The notes under the pieces: model-generated
Told to the model about the DNA's origin: nothing
Seen by the model: only the letters and a program-made list of their open reading frames with translations
Databases searched by the model: none
Source: Comamonadaceae bacterium
GTDB taxonomy: Bacteria; Pseudomonadota; Gammaproteobacteria; Burkholderiales; Burkholderiaceae_C
Assembly (NCBI GenBank): GCA_027490925.1
Contig: JAIXXF010000039.1
Coordinates: forward strand, 1 to 64,000
Length of the DNA: 64,000 nucleotides
Direction of reading: 5' to 3'
Position numbers and translations under genes: made by a program
In this document: one piece after another, positions 36,088 to 46,507 of the stretch
Numbering within the stretch: position 1 is the first letter of the stretch
Layout: each line of letters begins with the position of its first letter

Positions 36088-36594
36088 CTAGGAGGTGGAC
36101 GCAGCGAACGCGGCGCGCAGCGCTTCCACCCGCTGCCGGTTGGCGCCGAAGTCTTTGCGGCCGACCCGGCTGGCCGACCGCACGTGGATGCGTTGCGCTG
36201 ATTCATCCAGCCAAAACTCAACATCGTCTGTGAAACGCAGCCACCGTGTTTGGCAGGCGGCGTGCAGGTAGTCGGGGCGCTGCGTGATCAGCGCGGTGTC
36301 GGGCCAGGCGCTGAGCACCTTGACCAAGCGCTGCATGGCGATCCGGCCATCACCTCGGTAAGTCAGGGGGTCAATCTGGGCATAGGCCCGCTGGGGGTGG
36401 TCCGGGTACAGCGCAGCCTGACTGCTCACGCTGTTGTCGGTGACTGACGGCGGCTTCAGCCGCCCTTGGATCACACCCAGGTCGGTCGGCGGAGCGCCAC
36501 CCCAGCCACCCGCACATCCTGCTACTAAAAATATAGCTGTAACAGCAATGAATACATGGGCTCGTGGCCGAAAACGCTTGAAAAACAGGGGCAT
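36088..36594 (-). CDS. DUF1499 family lipoprotein
   Basis: A 168-residue protein. A basic leader and hydrophobic segment (VFIAVTAIFLVAGC) end in a lipobox Cys. The DUF1499 core is visible: SSQAALYPDHPQ, FTDDVEFWLDESAQRIHVRS and ASRVGRKDFGANRQRVEALR. Function unknown. The AT-rich repeat at 36521-36537 encodes part of the signal peptide. Confidence 0.85.
   Translation of the reverse strand: MPLFFKRFRPRAHVFIAVTAIFLVAGCAGGWGGAPPTDLGVIQGRLKPPSVTDNSVSSQAALYPDHPQRAYAQIDPLTYRGDGRIAMQRLVKVLSAWPDTALITQRPDYLHAACQTRWLRFTDDVEFWLDESAQRIHVRSASRVGRKDFGANRQRVEALRAAFAASTS
36521..36537. repeat. Member of the AT-rich interspersed repeat in the DUF1499 signal peptide
   Basis: GCTACTAAAAATATAGC reads on the other strand as GCTATATTTTTAGTAGC, parallel to GCTATAATTTCAATAGC in nadD. 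Confidence 0.45.
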
Positions 36595-36602
36595 CGTTGA
36601 AT

Positions 36603-37745
36603 TCAGAGGTCAAAAGCACGTTCTGCAAACCACCACAGCGCCAGCGCTGCGATGGCCACGGACCCCGCCTGGAACACCGCGCGGCGGTAGAACACCGTGC
36701 GCCGCAGCGCGAAAGCGATCGGCAAGAACACCGCGACGATGGCCAATTGCCCCAGTTCAACGCCGACGTTGAAGCCCACCAGCGCCACTGTGAGCGCTTC
36801 TTTTGGCAGGCCCAGATCGGCCAGCACCGACGCGAAACCAAAACCATGAATGAGGCCAAACACAAACGCCATGGGCCAGCGTCGGTTGTCAGCGCTGCCA
36901 CGCAGGTTGTTCAGCGCAGCCAGCATCACCGACGCGGCGATCGCCGACTCCACCACGCGAGAGGGCAACGTCACCACCTCCAACGCGGCCAGGCTGAGGG
37001 TGATGGAGTGGGCCACTGTGAACGCCGTGACGACCTTGACCACTTGGCTGAAGGCCGAGCCGAAGCGTTCGGTGCCGCGCCAGTGGCGGTCCTGGTAGAC
37101 AAGCACCGCCGGAAGCAGCAGCGCCAACAGGAACAGGATGTGGTCAAAACCGATCCAGATGTGCCAGACCCCTTCGATCACGTATTGACCAAAGGTTTGC
37201 CATGCGCTCGGCGGTGTTTGGGTCAGGGTTTGCACCGCGCGGTCGCCGCCCAGCACCACCGCCAGCGAACCCGCGCCTGGGGTGGGTACCCATTGCGCCA
37301 GGCCGCGGTGAGAGGGGTCCACCTCGCGGAACAGGGTGTAACGGACCTCCAGGGCCGCCGACGTGGCGGGACAGTCGGCCGAGAGGCTCAGCACCGCGTA
37401 GGTGCCGTCGGTGTGTTGGTCCAGTTGCAGCGGTTCGGTGCTGCGCCATGGGCAGTCTTGTTGGCCCGAACGCACGCTGAGCCCCTCCTGGGCGTAGCGG
37501 TTGATGTCGTCCGCGCGGGTACGTACCTCGCCCCAGCTGAGGGTACCGTCATTGTCACGGTCGAGTTGGAGCACGTAGTCCAAGTCGCGCAGGGCGATGT
37601 CCCAGCGTACCGACAGGTGCGCGTTGTCCGCTTGGCCGCGCAGCGTGAGGTAACTTTCGCTGGGTTTGTGGGCCTGGGCCAGCAGGGGCAAGCTGCACAG
37701 GGCCAGAGCCCACAAGCGCCACAGGAAGGGGGTACGGCGTGTCAT
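36603..37745 (-). CDS. HupE/UreJ family membrane protein with a periplasmic EF-hand-like domain
   Basis: A 380-residue protein. A signal peptide (ending LLAQAHKPSES) precedes a periplasmic region containing DRDNDGTLSWGE, a textbook 12-residue EF-hand loop. The C-terminal half is a HupE/UreJ-type six- or seven-helix membrane domain with histidine-rich helices (GVWHIWIGFDHILFLLALLL, FTVAHSITLSLAAL, FGLIHGFGFASVLADLGLP). HupE/UreJ proteins are metal or hydrogenase/urease accessory permeases; substrate here is unknown. It overlaps the TPR gene by 4 nt. Confidence 0.83.
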   Translation of the reverse strand: MTRRTPFLWRLWALALCSLPLLAQAHKPSESYLTLRGQADNAHLSVRWDIALRDLDYVLQLDRDNDGTLSWGEVRTRADDINRYAQEGLSVRSGQQDCPWRSTEPLQLDQHTDGTYAVLSLSADCPATSAALEVRYTLFREVDPSHRGLAQWVPTPGAGSLAVVLGGDRAVQTLTQTPPSAWQTFGQYVIEGVWHIWIGFDHILFLLALLLPAVLVYQDRHWRGTERFGSAFSQVVKVVTAFTVAHSITLSLAALEVVTLPSRVVESAIAASVMLAALNNLRGSADNRRWPMAFVFGLIHGFGFASVLADLGLPKEALTVALVGFNVGVELGQLAIVAVFLPIAFALRRTVFYRRAVFQAGSVAIAALALWWFAERAFDL

Positions 37746-38938
37746 CGGGTGGTGCCTGCTGAGGGGGGGGCGAGTTGCTGGGCGAGCTGGGCGAGGTGGG
37801 GGTCTTCGTAGCCGCTGTCGCGCAGCCAGGCCATGGCAGCAGCTGCCGCCTGGGGTTGGCGTGCGGCCAGGGCAGCCTGCATCAGCACCTCGGCGTCGCG
37901 CGGCTCTTTTTGGGTCGCGTAGTTGGCCGTGGCGATCTTCAACGCTTCGGCGGGTTGCTGGCCCAAGGTCAACGCAAAGCGCGCGGCCTCCTGTTCGTGC
38001 AGGCGTTCGCCGCGTTCACCGGCTGCCGCGAAGCGTTCGCGAAGTTGCCGGGTCCATGACGAGGCGCGTGGGTCTCGTGTGGCCTGTGCGGCCAGGGCCA
38101 GCCGCAGCAGCAAGATGTCGGACCGTTCCCAGCCTGAGAGCAGGGTCAAGACCTCAACGGGCCGTTGCTGACGCAATAAAAAGTCGGCATAGGCGGCGAG
38201 CAAGAACTGATCCGTCACGCCGAGTTGCAGCGCCGCTTTGAAATGGCGCTCGGCGACTTGGGCTTGACCGAGCCGTGCCGACATTTCTGCCAGGCGGGTG
38301 TGCGTCCACATCAGCAGGCCTGGCGGTGCTTCGGCCGGTTTCGCCGCAGCGGCGAGTGCGGCGGAGAGGTCGCGGTGGGCGCTGGCCAGCTCGCCTTGAC
38401 TGGCGCGTGCGTAAGCGCGGCAACCCGCCGACTGCAAGGGCAGGGCGATTGGGGCGAGCCGGTCGCACTCCGCCAAGGCGTCGCGGTAGCGCGCTTGCAC
38501 CATGAAGATCGCGGCGCGCCAGGACATGGCTTCTGTCGAGCGAGGGTTCAGCGCCAGCGCTTTGGCGAAGCTGGCCAGCGCGGCGTCGAACTGGTGGTTG
38601 TATTGGGCCAAGATGCCGTGGGTGGTCCAGTAGCGCGGGTCCTGGGCGGCTTGGGTGGCCAGCGGTTCCAAGGCACCTTGGGCATAGCCCACGTAGCGTG
38701 GGTCGCCTTGGGCCATCGCGAGGTCAAAGTAACGCCTGGCAAGCTCGATGCGCAGATCGGCGTCATCGGGCCGCGCACGCAGTTGCTGGCGCATGGAGTC
38801 GAGCCGACGCACCGCTGGGTCGGTGGCGCGCAGCGGCAGCTTTTCAACCACCTCGCGGTCGTCTTTTGGGGTGAAAGGGGCGGCGCAGGCTGGCAGGGCA
38901 GCCAGGCACGCACAGGCAGCAAGGATCGCGGAACGCAT
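37742..38938 (-). CDS. Periplasmic tetratricopeptide repeat protein
   Basis: A 398-residue protein. A signal peptide (LAACACLAALPACAA; Cys residues make lipidation possible) precedes several TPR units, for example YWTTHGILAQYNHQFDAALA followed by SFAKALALNPRS, and RLAEMSARLGQAQVAERHFK followed by AALQLG. It is encoded with the HupE-like protein (4-nt overlap) and may scaffold it. Confidence 0.82.
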   Translation of the reverse strand: MRSAILAACACLAALPACAAPFTPKDDREVVEKLPLRATDPAVRRLDSMRQQLRARPDDADLRIELARRYFDLAMAQGDPRYVGYAQGALEPLATQAAQDPRYWTTHGILAQYNHQFDAALASFAKALALNPRSTEAMSWRAAIFMVQARYRDALAECDRLAPIALPLQSAGCRAYARASQGELASAHRDLSAALAAAAKPAEAPPGLLMWTHTRLAEMSARLGQAQVAERHFKAALQLGVTDQFLLAAYADFLLRQQRPVEVLTLLSGWERSDILLLRLALAAQATRDPRASSWTRQLRERFAAAGERGERLHEQEAARFALTLGQQPAEALKIATANYATQKEPRDAEVLMQAALAARQPQAAAAAMAWLRDSGYEDPHLAQLAQQLAPPSAGTTR

Positions 38939-38963
38939 GGGGACTCCCGTTGATCGCCCGACT

Positions 38964-39422
38964 CTAACCGAGCCCTGCGACGATGGCGCGCCAATGAGAC
39001 TCAGAAACCGGCGTGATGGACAGGCGGTTGCCCTTTTTCAGAACCCCCAATCCGTCCAGCTCAGGCCGAGCACGGAGCTGTGGCAGGGTGATGGTGGGAA
39101 TCTTCCTGATCACCTGGACGTCGACCATCAGCCATCGCGGTTGTTCTGGCCGGGAAGATGGGTCGAAATACCGCGACGAGCGGTCGAATTGGGTCGGGTC
39201 GGTGCAGGCTGCAGACGCCACCCTGGCGGTGCCAACGATGCCAGGCACTGCGCAGCTGGAGTGATAAAACAGCACTGGGTCGCCGACCCGCATGGCGTCG
39301 CGCATGAAGTTGCGGGCTTGGTGGTTTCGAACACCTACCCAAGGCACGGTGGCGTTGGGCGCTGCGAGCGCATCCTCGACGGAACATTCGTCCGGTTCCG
39401 ATTTCATCAACCAACAGGCCAT
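38964..39422 (-). CDS. EVE domain-containing protein
   Basis: A 152-residue PUA-like EVE protein: WLMKSEPDECSVEDALAA, GVRNHQARNFMRDAMRVGDP and VLFYHSSCAVPGIVGTA are signature segments. EVE domains bind modified bases in RNA or DNA. This is the common housekeeping form (YajQ/thymocyte nuclear protein 1-like), not one tied to a defence island here. ATG 39422 begins the conserved part. Confidence 0.9.
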   Translation of the reverse strand: MACWLMKSEPDECSVEDALAAPNATVPWVGVRNHQARNFMRDAMRVGDPVLFYHSSCAVPGIVGTARVASAACTDPTQFDRSSRYFDPSSRPEQPRWLMVDVQVIRKIPTITLPQLRARPELDGLGVLKKGNRLSITPVSESHWRAIVAGLG

Positions 39423-39445
39423 GGGTAAGCGCTGCGCTGTGTGAT

Positions 39446-40957
39446 TCAACGGCGCCTGCTGCCGAAGATGCCGCCCAACACCCCGCGGACGATCTCTCGA
39501 CCAACCGCTGAACCGATCGTGCGCACCGCTGAGCGGGCCATGGCGGTGGCCAAGCCTTCGTGGCGTCCGCCTCTGGGACCGGTTGAGCCGAACAAGACAT
39601 CGCCCAGACCGCCGAGCACACCCACCCCGTCGGACGGGGCTGGTCTGGCAGCGATGTGGCCGTCGGTGGATGCGGTGGCCGACGCGCTGCGGGCGGCAAG
39701 CTTCTCGAACGCCGATTCCCGGTCCACCGCCTGTTCGTAAACGCCTGCGACCAGCGAGGCCTGCACCAGCTGCCGCCTTTGGTCGGGCGTGATGGGCCCG
39801 ATCTGGCTTCCCGGTGGGCGCACGAACGCGCGCTCGGTCACCTCAGGGCGGCCCTGGCTGTCGAGGAAACTGACCAATGCTTCGCCGACCGCCAGTTCGG
39901 TGATGGCGGCCTCCAGATCCAGTCCTGGCTTGGGCCGCATCGTTTGTGCGGTGGCTTTCACCGCTTTCTGGTCGCGCGGGGTGAAGGCCCGCAGCGCATG
40001 CTGCACCCGGTTGCCCAACTGGGCCAGCACCGAGTCGGGGATGTCCAGCGGGTTCTGTGTCACAAAATACACGCCAATCCCTTTGGACCGTACCAACCGC
40101 ACCACCAGTTCGATGCGCTCGATCAAGGCCTTGGGCGCCTCGTTAAACAGCAGGTGAGCCTCGTCGAAAAAGAACACCAGCTTGGGCTTGTCGGGGTCGC
40201 CGATCTCGGGCAGCTGCTCGAACAGCTCCGACAGCATCCAGAGCAGAAAAGTCGCGTAGAGCCGAGGCGCCTTCATCAGCTGGTCGGCGGCCAGCACATT
40301 GACGACGCCGTGTCCGTCGACCGTTTGCATGAAGTCGTGGATGTCCAGCATGGGTTCGCCAAAGAACTCGGTGCCGCCTTGGCCCTCGATCTGCATCAGG
40401 CCGCGCTGGATCGCGCCCACACTGGCGGCGCTGATGTTGCCGTAGGCCGTTGTGAAGTCTTTTGCGTGGTCGCCGACGTACTGCAGCATGGCGCGCAAGT
40501 CTTTGAAGTCGAGCAGCAGCAGACCGTTGTCGTCTGCGATTTTGAAGACGATGTTGAGCACGCCCGCCTGGGTGTCGTTCAGGTTCAGCATGCGGCCGAG
40601 CAGCAGCGGCCCCATGTCCGAGACCGTGGCGCGCACTGGGTGGCCTTGCAGGCCAAACATGTCCCACAGCTGCACCGGGCACGCATGGGGGGCTGGCAGG
40701 GGGATGCCCCGCTGCGTCAGCGCCGCCGCGAGCTTGTCGCCCACGCGGCCCGGCTGGCTGATGCCAGTGAGGTCGCCTTTGACGTCGGCCATGAACACGG
40801 GCACGCCGATCTTGGAGAAGTTCTCTGCCAAAGTTTGCAAGGTCACGGTCTTGCCAGTACCGGTCGCCCCGGTGATCAAGCCGTGGCGGTTGGCCAAGCC
40901 CGGCAACAGCTGGCACTCGGTCGCGGCGTTGAGGGCGATGGGCAGGGGCTCGGTCAT
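39446..40957 (-). CDS. HerA-like ATPase (DUF853 family)
   Basis: A 503-residue FtsK/HerA-type motor ATPase. Walker [16 protein letters not shown] lies near the N-terminus (about 29-43), Walker [15 protein letters not shown] near 230, and an arginine-finger region [17 protein letters not shown] follows. DUF853 proteins are widespread in proteobacteria and their role is not established. The C-terminal 90 residues are low-complexity and end in a basic tail. It is not associated with NurA here. Confidence 0.87.
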   Translation of the reverse strand: MTEPLPIALNAATECQLLPGLANRHGLITGATGTGKTVTLQTLAENFSKIGVPVFMADVKGDLTGISQPGRVGDKLAAALTQRGIPLPAPHACPVQLWDMFGLQGHPVRATVSDMGPLLLGRMLNLNDTQAGVLNIVFKIADDNGLLLLDFKDLRAMLQYVGDHAKDFTTAYGNISAASVGAIQRGLMQIEGQGGTEFFGEPMLDIHDFMQTVDGHGVVNVLAADQLMKAPRLYATFLLWMLSELFEQLPEIGDPDKPKLVFFFDEAHLLFNEAPKALIERIELVVRLVRSKGIGVYFVTQNPLDIPDSVLAQLGNRVQHALRAFTPRDQKAVKATAQTMRPKPGLDLEAAITELAVGEALVSFLDSQGRPEVTERAFVRPPGSQIGPITPDQRRQLVQASLVAGVYEQAVDRESAFEKLAARSASATASTDGHIAARPAPSDGVGVLGGLGDVLFGSTGPRGGRHEGLATAMARSAVRTIGSAVGREIVRGVLGGIFGSRRR

Positions 40958-41057
40958 GGGCGGGCTCTTTCTGAACAGGCAGGGAATTGGGTCGGTGAGT
41001 GCAAACGGTGAAACGTAAAATCGCGCCGAGAGATTAAATCAGCACCAAGGATTTTTT

Positions 41058-41777
41058 GTGGCCGGACACAGCAAATGGGCGAACATTCAGCACCGCAAGG
41101 GCCGCCAGGACGAAAAGCGCGGCAAGATCTGGACACGCATCGTCCGTGAGATCACCGTGGCGGCCCGCACTGGCGGTGGCGATCTCAGCGCCAATCCCCG
41201 GTTGCGGTTGGCGGTGGACAAGGCGAAAGCCGCCAACTTGCCAGCTGAGCGCGTGAAGTACAACATCGACAAGGCCACCGGTAACGCCGAGGGCATCCAC
41301 TACGAAGAAATCCGCTACGAAGGCTATGGCATCGGTGGCGCCGCCATCATCGTAGACACCATGACCGACAACCATGTGCGCACCGTGGCCGAGGTTCGCC
41401 ACGCTTTCAGCAAGCACGGTGGCAACATGGGGACCAACGGGTCGGTGGCTTTCCAGTTCAAGCACTGCGGTCAGCTGGTCTTTGCGCCGGGGACCAGCGA
41501 GGACCAGGTGATGGAGGTGGCGCTGGAAGCGGGTGCAGACGATGTCATCACCGGCGACGATGGTGCCATTGAGGTGCTGACCTCGGTGGCCGATTTCGAA
41601 GCGGTGAAAAACGCCCTGCAGGCCGTGGGTCTGACGCCCGAGGTGGCAGAAGTCACGATGCGGGCGGAAAACAGCATCGCTCTGGAAGGCGATGATGCCG
41701 TGAAGATGCAAAAAATCCTGGACGCGCTGGAAGAATTGGACGACGTGCAAAACGTGTTCCATAACGCCGAGCTGTGA
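41058..41777 (+). CDS. yebC: YebC/PmpR family protein (TACO1 family)
   Basis: A 239-residue protein with the invariant start [20 protein letters not shown] and the [19 protein letters not shown] segment. The family acts on translation of proline-rich stretches and, in some species, transcription. GTG 41058 has an AAGGA site. It starts a long rightward gene run ending with rng. Confidence 0.95.
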   Translation: MAGHSKWANIQHRKGRQDEKRGKIWTRIVREITVAARTGGGDLSANPRLRLAVDKAKAANLPAERVKYNIDKATGNAEGIHYEEIRYEGYGIGGAAIIVDTMTDNHVRTVAEVRHAFSKHGGNMGTNGSVAFQFKHCGQLVFAPGTSEDQVMEVALEAGADDVITGDDGAIEVLTSVADFEAVKNALQAVGLTPEVAEVTMRAENSIALEGDDAVKMQKILDALEELDDVQNVFHNAEL

Positions 41778-41871
41778 TCCGCACCTCTGGCTTTCGGGGC
41801 ATGTGGCGTTGTGCGATGCTGGCCTGCCTCAAGGCGCTGGCCGTGGTGACAAGTGAATGGAAAGTGGTTGT

Positions 41872-43161
41872 ATGAAAGTATTGGTGGTGGGCGGCGGTGG
41901 CCGCGAGCACGCCCTGGCGTGGAAGCTCAGCCAGTCGCCCAAAGTGCAGGCGGTGTACGTGGCCCCGGGCAACGGCGGTACGGCGGCCGACGAGCGGCTG
42001 GAAAATCTGCCCATCACCGACGTGAAGGCGCTTCGGGCGTGGGCACAAGAACATAAAATCGCGTTGACGGTGGTGGGGCCAGAGCAGCCGCTTGCAGCGG
42101 GCATCGTGGACGAGTTTCGCGCCCACGGCCTGCGCATCTTCGGGCCAACCAAAGCGGCCGCCCAACTGGAAAGCTCCAAGGCGTTTTCCAAAGCCTTCAT
42201 GAGACGCCACGGTATCCCGACGGCCGAGTACGAGACCTTCAGCGACCCGGTGGCGGCCCACGCCTATGTGGACAAGATGGGCGCACCCATTGTGGTCAAG
42301 GCCGACGGGCTGGCCGCAGGCAAGGGGGTGGTCGTCGCCATGAGCGTGGCCGAGGCGCACGAGGCGGTCGATTTCATGCTTGTGGACAACACTTTGGGTG
42401 TCCAGCACAACGACGGTGGCGCGCGTGTGGTGATCGAAGAGTTCCTGCAAGGAGAAGAAGCGAGTTTCATCGTGCTGTGCGACGGCAAAAACGTGGTGCC
42501 TCTGGCCACCAGCCAAGACCACAAACGTCTGCTGGACGGCGACTTGGGCCCCAACACCGGTGGCATGGGCGCCTACTCGCCCGCCCCGGTTGTCACCCCC
42601 GATGTGCACGCCCGCACCATGCGCGAGATCATTTTGCCGACCATCCGTGGCATGGAGAAAGACGGCATTCCCTTCACAGGGTTCTTGTACGCCGGGTTGA
42701 TGATCGATGCCCAGGGCAAGCCCAAGACCCTGGAGTTCAACTGCCGCATGGGCGACCCCGAGACCCAGCCCATCATGATGCGCCTGAAGTCCGATCTCTA
42801 CGACCTGCTCTGGGCCGCCACCGAAACCGGCCCGAACGGGCGCCTAGACGACATTGAGCTTCAATGGGACCGCCACGTGGCCCTTGGCGTGGTACTGGCC
42901 GCGCATGGCTATCCATTGCACCCGCGCAAAGGCGACCCCATCACCGGCCTGCCCAACGACACTGACAATGCGGTGGTGTTCCACGCGGGCACCACCCTCG
43001 CGGGTGACACCACCGTGACCTCGGGCGGGCGGGTCTTGTGCGTGACGGTGCTGGCCGAGTCGGTCAAAGCGGCGCAGCAGCAAGCCAACGAGCTGGCGAA
43101 ATCCATTCACTTCGACGGCGTTCAGTACCGCCGCGATGTGGGGCACCGGGCCATCAAATGA
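41872..43161 (+). CDS. purD: Phosphoribosylamine-glycine ligase
   Basis: A 429-residue ATP-grasp enzyme of purine synthesis. [19 protein letters not shown] opens the N domain; [20 protein letters not shown] is the ATP-grasp phosphate loop; [13 protein letters not shown] and [15 protein letters not shown] complete the active site. ATG 41872 is chosen over 41857. It overlaps hemF by 4 nt. Confidence 0.96.
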   Translation: MKVLVVGGGGREHALAWKLSQSPKVQAVYVAPGNGGTAADERLENLPITDVKALRAWAQEHKIALTVVGPEQPLAAGIVDEFRAHGLRIFGPTKAAAQLESSKAFSKAFMRRHGIPTAEYETFSDPVAAHAYVDKMGAPIVVKADGLAAGKGVVVAMSVAEAHEAVDFMLVDNTLGVQHNDGGARVVIEEFLQGEEASFIVLCDGKNVVPLATSQDHKRLLDGDLGPNTGGMGAYSPAPVVTPDVHARTMREIILPTIRGMEKDGIPFTGFLYAGLMIDAQGKPKTLEFNCRMGDPETQPIMMRLKSDLYDLLWAATETGPNGRLDDIELQWDRHVALGVVLAAHGYPLHPRKGDPITGLPNDTDNAVVFHAGTTLAGDTTVTSGGRVLCVTVLAESVKAAQQQANELAKSIHFDGVQYRRDVGHRAIK

Positions 43162-44081
43162 GCGCCACCGACCCTGCGGTCACCGACGTTCGCGCCTACC
43201 TCCTGGGCCTCCAGCAGAGCATCACCCGAGAGGTGAGCGCTGTGGACGGCGGTGCGTTCGTGGCTGACGCTTGGGAAAAGCCCCTCGGGGAGCCGTTGCA
43301 GGGCAACGGCATCACGATGATCCTTGAAGGCGGTGCAGTGTTCGAACGGGCGGGGTGTGGCTTTTCCCACGTGCGTGGTCCACGGCTGCCGCCGTCCGCC
43401 ACGCAGCACCGGCCGGAGCTCAGTGGTGCACCGTTTGAGGCCATGGGGGTGTCCTTGGTTTTTCACCCCCGAAACCCCTTTGTGCCCACTGTGCACATGA
43501 ATGTGCGCATGCTCGCGGCCACCCCTTCGGGTGGTTCACCGGTTTGCTGGTTCGGTGGTGGCATGGACCTCACGCCGTACTACGGCTTCGATGACGACGC
43601 CGCCCATTTCCACCGCACATGTCGGTCGGCTTTGGCGCCGTTCGGCGACGACAAGTACCCGCGTTTCAAAACCTGGTGCGACGACTATTTCTTCCTCAAG
43701 CACCGCAATGAGCCACGAGGCGTGGGCGGTGTGTTCTTCGACGATTTCTCTGAACTCGGCTTCGAACGCAGCCGCGACATGATGCAGGCCGTTGGATCCG
43801 CATTGACCAGCGCCTACCTGCCCATTGTTGCCCGCCGTAAAGACACGCCCTACGGTGAGCGCGAGCGCGCGTTCCAGCTCTACCGGCGTGGGCGCTATGT
43901 GGAATTCAACTTGGTTTGGGACCGAGGCACCCACTTCGGCCTGCAGTCGGGTGGCCGCACCGAGTCCATCCTGATGTCCATGCCACCGTTGGCGAGTTGG
44001 GCCTACGCCCAACGACCACAGCCCGGCTCGCCTGAGGCCGAGCTGTACGAACGTTTTTTGGTCCGGCGCGAATGGGTCTGA
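43158..44081 (+). CDS. hemF: Oxygen-dependent coproporphyrinogen III oxidase
   Basis: A 307-residue heme biosynthesis enzyme. Hallmarks: [36 protein letters not shown] and [20 protein letters not shown] followed by [14 protein letters not shown]. It converts coproporphyrinogen III to protoporphyrinogen IX with O2. ATG 43158 overlaps the purD stop (ATGA); the end overlaps nadD by 10 nt. Confidence 0.97.
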   Translation: MSATDPAVTDVRAYLLGLQQSITREVSAVDGGAFVADAWEKPLGEPLQGNGITMILEGGAVFERAGCGFSHVRGPRLPPSATQHRPELSGAPFEAMGVSLVFHPRNPFVPTVHMNVRMLAATPSGGSPVCWFGGGMDLTPYYGFDDDAAHFHRTCRSALAPFGDDKYPRFKTWCDDYFFLKHRNEPRGVGGVFFDDFSELGFERSRDMMQAVGSALTSAYLPIVARRKDTPYGERERAFQLYRRGRYVEFNLVWDRGTHFGLQSGGRTESILMSMPPLASWAYAQRPQPGSPEAELYERFLVRREWV

Positions 44082-44695
44082 GCGGTGGCCAACCGCGACG
44101 CCGATTGGGTGTGTTCGGCGGCGCGTTTGACCCGCCCCACATGGCACACGTGGCCCTGGCGCAAGCCGCCGTGGACCAACTGCGCTTGGACGCCTTGTAC
44201 GTCGTGCCGACCGGTCAAGCCTGGCACAAAACCCGCGCACTCACCCCCGCCTCCCACCGGCTGGCGATGGCGCAGCTGGCTTTTGGTGACCTGCCGAAGG
44301 TGGATGTGAGCGATGTGGAGCTGCTTCGCCACGGCCCCAGCTACACCGTCGACACCCTGCACGATTTCCAAGCACGCGGGCCCAACGCCCAGTGGTTCTT
44401 GGTCATGGGAGAAGACCAGGCGCAGGCACTGAACCGCTGGCACCGGGCCGATGAAATCGTGAAGTTAGCTATAATTTCAATAGCTAGACGTGCAGAAAAA
44501 ACGAGGGCGGAAGCCGAATTTGATCCTAAAACGCTGCATGGGGCGGTGTGGGAGCCTATTTTGCTGCCCCTGATGCCCACCAGCTCCACGGCCGTCCGCC
44601 AAAGGATCGCGGATGGCGAGGGGACAGACCGCCTAGTTCCCGACGCGGTTGCGCGCTATATTGACCAACACCAGCTTTACCAAACGACCCGATGA
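44072..44695 (+). CDS. nadD: Nicotinate-nucleotide adenylyltransferase
   Basis: A 207-residue nucleotidyltransferase. [20 protein letters not shown] has the HxGH-like motif (here HMAH), [13 protein letters not shown] the substrate loop, and [15 protein letters not shown] the C-terminal ISSTxxR-type motif (here TSSTAVR). It makes nicotinate adenine dinucleotide. An AT-rich repeat at 44466-44486 encodes [10 protein letters not shown], an unusual stretch in the protein middle, apparently tolerated. Confidence 0.94.
   Translation: MGLSGGQPRRRLGVFGGAFDPPHMAHVALAQAAVDQLRLDALYVVPTGQAWHKTRALTPASHRLAMAQLAFGDLPKVDVSDVELLRHGPSYTVDTLHDFQARGPNAQWFLVMGEDQAQALNRWHRADEIVKLAIISIARRAEKTRAEAEFDPKTLHGAVWEPILLPLMPTSSTAVRQRIADGEGTDRLVPDAVARYIDQHQLYQTTR
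44466..44486. repeat. AT-rich interspersed inverted repeat inside nadD
   Basis: TAGCTAT-AATTTCA-ATAGCTA is a perfect 7-bp inverted repeat. Related copies are seen at 22461, 28233 and 36521, all inside genes. Confidence 0.6.
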
Positions 44696-45432
44696 CCTCT
44701 GACTCCGCAGCCAAAAAAGACATCCAAAAGCTCCAACGCGCCATCGTCGATGGACTGGAAGATGTGAAGGCGCAAGACCTGCAGGTGTTCAACACGGAGC
44801 ACCTCTCGCCCTTGTTCGAGCGAGTGATGATGGCCTCCGGCACCTCCAACCGGCAAACGCGAGCGCTCGCGGCGTCGGTCCGCGACGCAGTGCGTGACGC
44901 CGGGTTTGACAAGCCCCGCATCGAGGGCGAAGAAAACGGTGAATGGATCATCGTGGATTGCGGGGCGGCGGTCGTCCACATCATGCAGCCGTCCATTCGC
45001 CAGTACTACCACCTTGAGGAACTGTGGGGCGACACCCCGGTGCGCCTAAAGCTTGGGTCGGCCAAGCCTGCTGGCGCTGACAAAAAGCCGTCCGTCAAAA
45101 AAGCCGCTGCCCCAGCAGAGCCCACGACCCTGCGCCGCAGCAGCGCGGCCAAGATCGCCGTCAAGGCGGCCGAACAAGCGGCCAAGGCCGAGAAGGCGGG
45201 TAGCACCGCCCCGCGCAAGGCCAGCCGGGGTGTCGCAGCCAAGACATCAGCGGCTGCCAAGGCATCCGCCAAGAAAGCACCCACCAAGGCCGCAGTGAAG
45301 ACCGTGGTGGTCAAACCATCTGCCAACAAGGCCCCGGCGCGCAAGGTCGCGGTGAAGACCACCGCCAAGAGCGCAACCAAAGCTCCCGCCAAGAAGACAC
45401 CTGCCAAGAAAGCACCTGCCCGCAAGGCATGA
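44692..45432 (+). CDS. rsfS: Ribosomal silencing factor RsfS with a histone H1-like tail
   Basis: A 246-residue protein. Residues 1-115 are RsfS/YbeB ([52 protein letters not shown]), which binds L14 and blocks subunit joining in poor nutrients. Usual length is about 105-120. Residues about 120-246 are a Lys/Ala/Pro tail with PAKKA- and KAPA-type repeats like histone H1 or AlgP. The gene overlaps nadD and rlmH by 4 nt each. The tail may bind rRNA or DNA. Confidence 0.92.
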   Translation: MTSDSAAKKDIQKLQRAIVDGLEDVKAQDLQVFNTEHLSPLFERVMMASGTSNRQTRALAASVRDAVRDAGFDKPRIEGEENGEWIIVDCGAAVVHIMQPSIRQYYHLEELWGDTPVRLKLGSAKPAGADKKPSVKKAAAPAEPTTLRRSSAAKIAVKAAEQAAKAEKAGSTAPRKASRGVAAKTSAAAKASAKKAPTKAAVKTVVVKPSANKAPARKVAVKTTAKSATKAPAKKTPAKKAPARKA

Positions 45433-45896
45433 AGCTCTATGTGGTCGCCGTGGGCCAGCGGGTGCCCGATTGGGCGCAAACGGCTTGGGACGATTACGCC
45501 AAGCGTTTCCCAGCGGAACTCAGGGTAGAGCTCAAGGCGGTCAAAACCGAGGCCCGTGGCTCCAAAACCGTGGAACAACTCCACGCCGCCGAGCGTGAGC
45601 GGATCGAGTCTGCCATTCCGCGTGGTTGCCGCACGGTGGCGCTGGATGAGCGGGGCACCGCACTCACCACCGTGGCGTTGGCTGGTCGGCTCAAAAGCTG
45701 GCAACTGGAAAGCGACGACGTGGCGCTGGTCATTGGCGGGCCCGATGGCCTGGACCCGGCTTTCAAGCAGGCGGCTCACGAACGCATCCGCCTGTCGGAT
45801 CTGACCCTTCCCCACGCGATGGTGCGCGTGTTGCTGGTGGAGCAGCTCTACCGGGCCTGGTCGGTGAACGCGGGCCATCCCTACCACCGCGAGTGA
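45429..45896 (+). CDS. rlmH: 23S rRNA pseudouridine(1915) N3-methyltransferase
   Basis: A 155-residue SPOUT methyltransferase: [50 protein letters not shown] and the knot end [20 protein letters not shown]. It methylates pseudouridine 1915 of helix 69. It overlaps rsfS and maf. Confidence 0.96.
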   Translation: MKLYVVAVGQRVPDWAQTAWDDYAKRFPAELRVELKAVKTEARGSKTVEQLHAAERERIESAIPRGCRTVALDERGTALTTVALAGRLKSWQLESDDVALVIGGPDGLDPAFKQAAHERIRLSDLTLPHAMVRVLLVEQLYRAWSVNAGHPYHRE

Positions 45897-46504
45897 CCAT
45901 GGTTCCTGAATTCATTTATCTCGCGTCCCAAAGCCCGCGTCGGCGCGAGCTGCTGGACCAGCTCGGGGTGAGGCATGAACTGCTGCTGCCCGGACCAGAA
46001 GAAGACGCTGAAGCCCTGGAGATCGGGCGCCCTGGGGAATCGCCCACCGCTTATGTGCAGCGCGTGACGGGTCTCAAACTGGAGGCTGCTGTTGCGCGCC
46101 TGAAGGCCCGGGGCCTGCCCGCCGCCCCCGTGCTTTGCGCCGACACCACCGTGGCCAGGGGGCGAACCATCTACGGCAAGCCGCACGATGCAGCGGATGC
46201 CGCTCGCATGCTGCGCAATTTGGTCGGTGGGACCCACCGGGTGATGACCGCCGTGGCGGTGCAGCACGGCAACAGGCGGGCCGCCGCCTTGAGTGTGTCC
46301 CGTGTGACGTTTTCACCGTTGACCCAAGGGGAACTCGCCGCGTACGTGTCCAGTGGCGAGTCCATGGGCAAGGCCGGGGCGTACGCGGTGCAGGGGCGGG
46401 CGGCGGCCTTTATCTCGCACATCAGCGGTAGCCACTCTGGCATCATGGGGCTCCCCCTGCACGAGACCGCCCAGCTCCTGCAGGCCGTGGGTTTTTTGCG
46501 CTGA
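45893..46504 (+). CDS. Maf family nucleotide pyrophosphatase
   Basis: A 203-residue Maf protein: [38 protein letters not shown] and [20 protein letters not shown]. It removes modified or non-canonical nucleoside triphosphates. GTG 45893 gives a GTGA overlap with rlmH; ATG 45899 would shorten it by two residues. Confidence 0.93.
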   Translation: MTMVPEFIYLASQSPRRRELLDQLGVRHELLLPGPEEDAEALEIGRPGESPTAYVQRVTGLKLEAAVARLKARGLPAAPVLCADTTVARGRTIYGKPHDAADAARMLRNLVGGTHRVMTAVAVQHGNRRAAALSVSRVTFSPLTQGELAAYVSSGESMGKAGAYAVQGRAAAFISHISGSHSGIMGLPLHETAQLLQAVGFLR

Positions 46505-46507
46505 GCC

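Noticed and set aside
38964-40957. EVE plus HerA-like ATPase as a defence system
   Set aside because: Both are common housekeeping families here; there is no nuclease, Sir2, methylase or other defence partner nearby.
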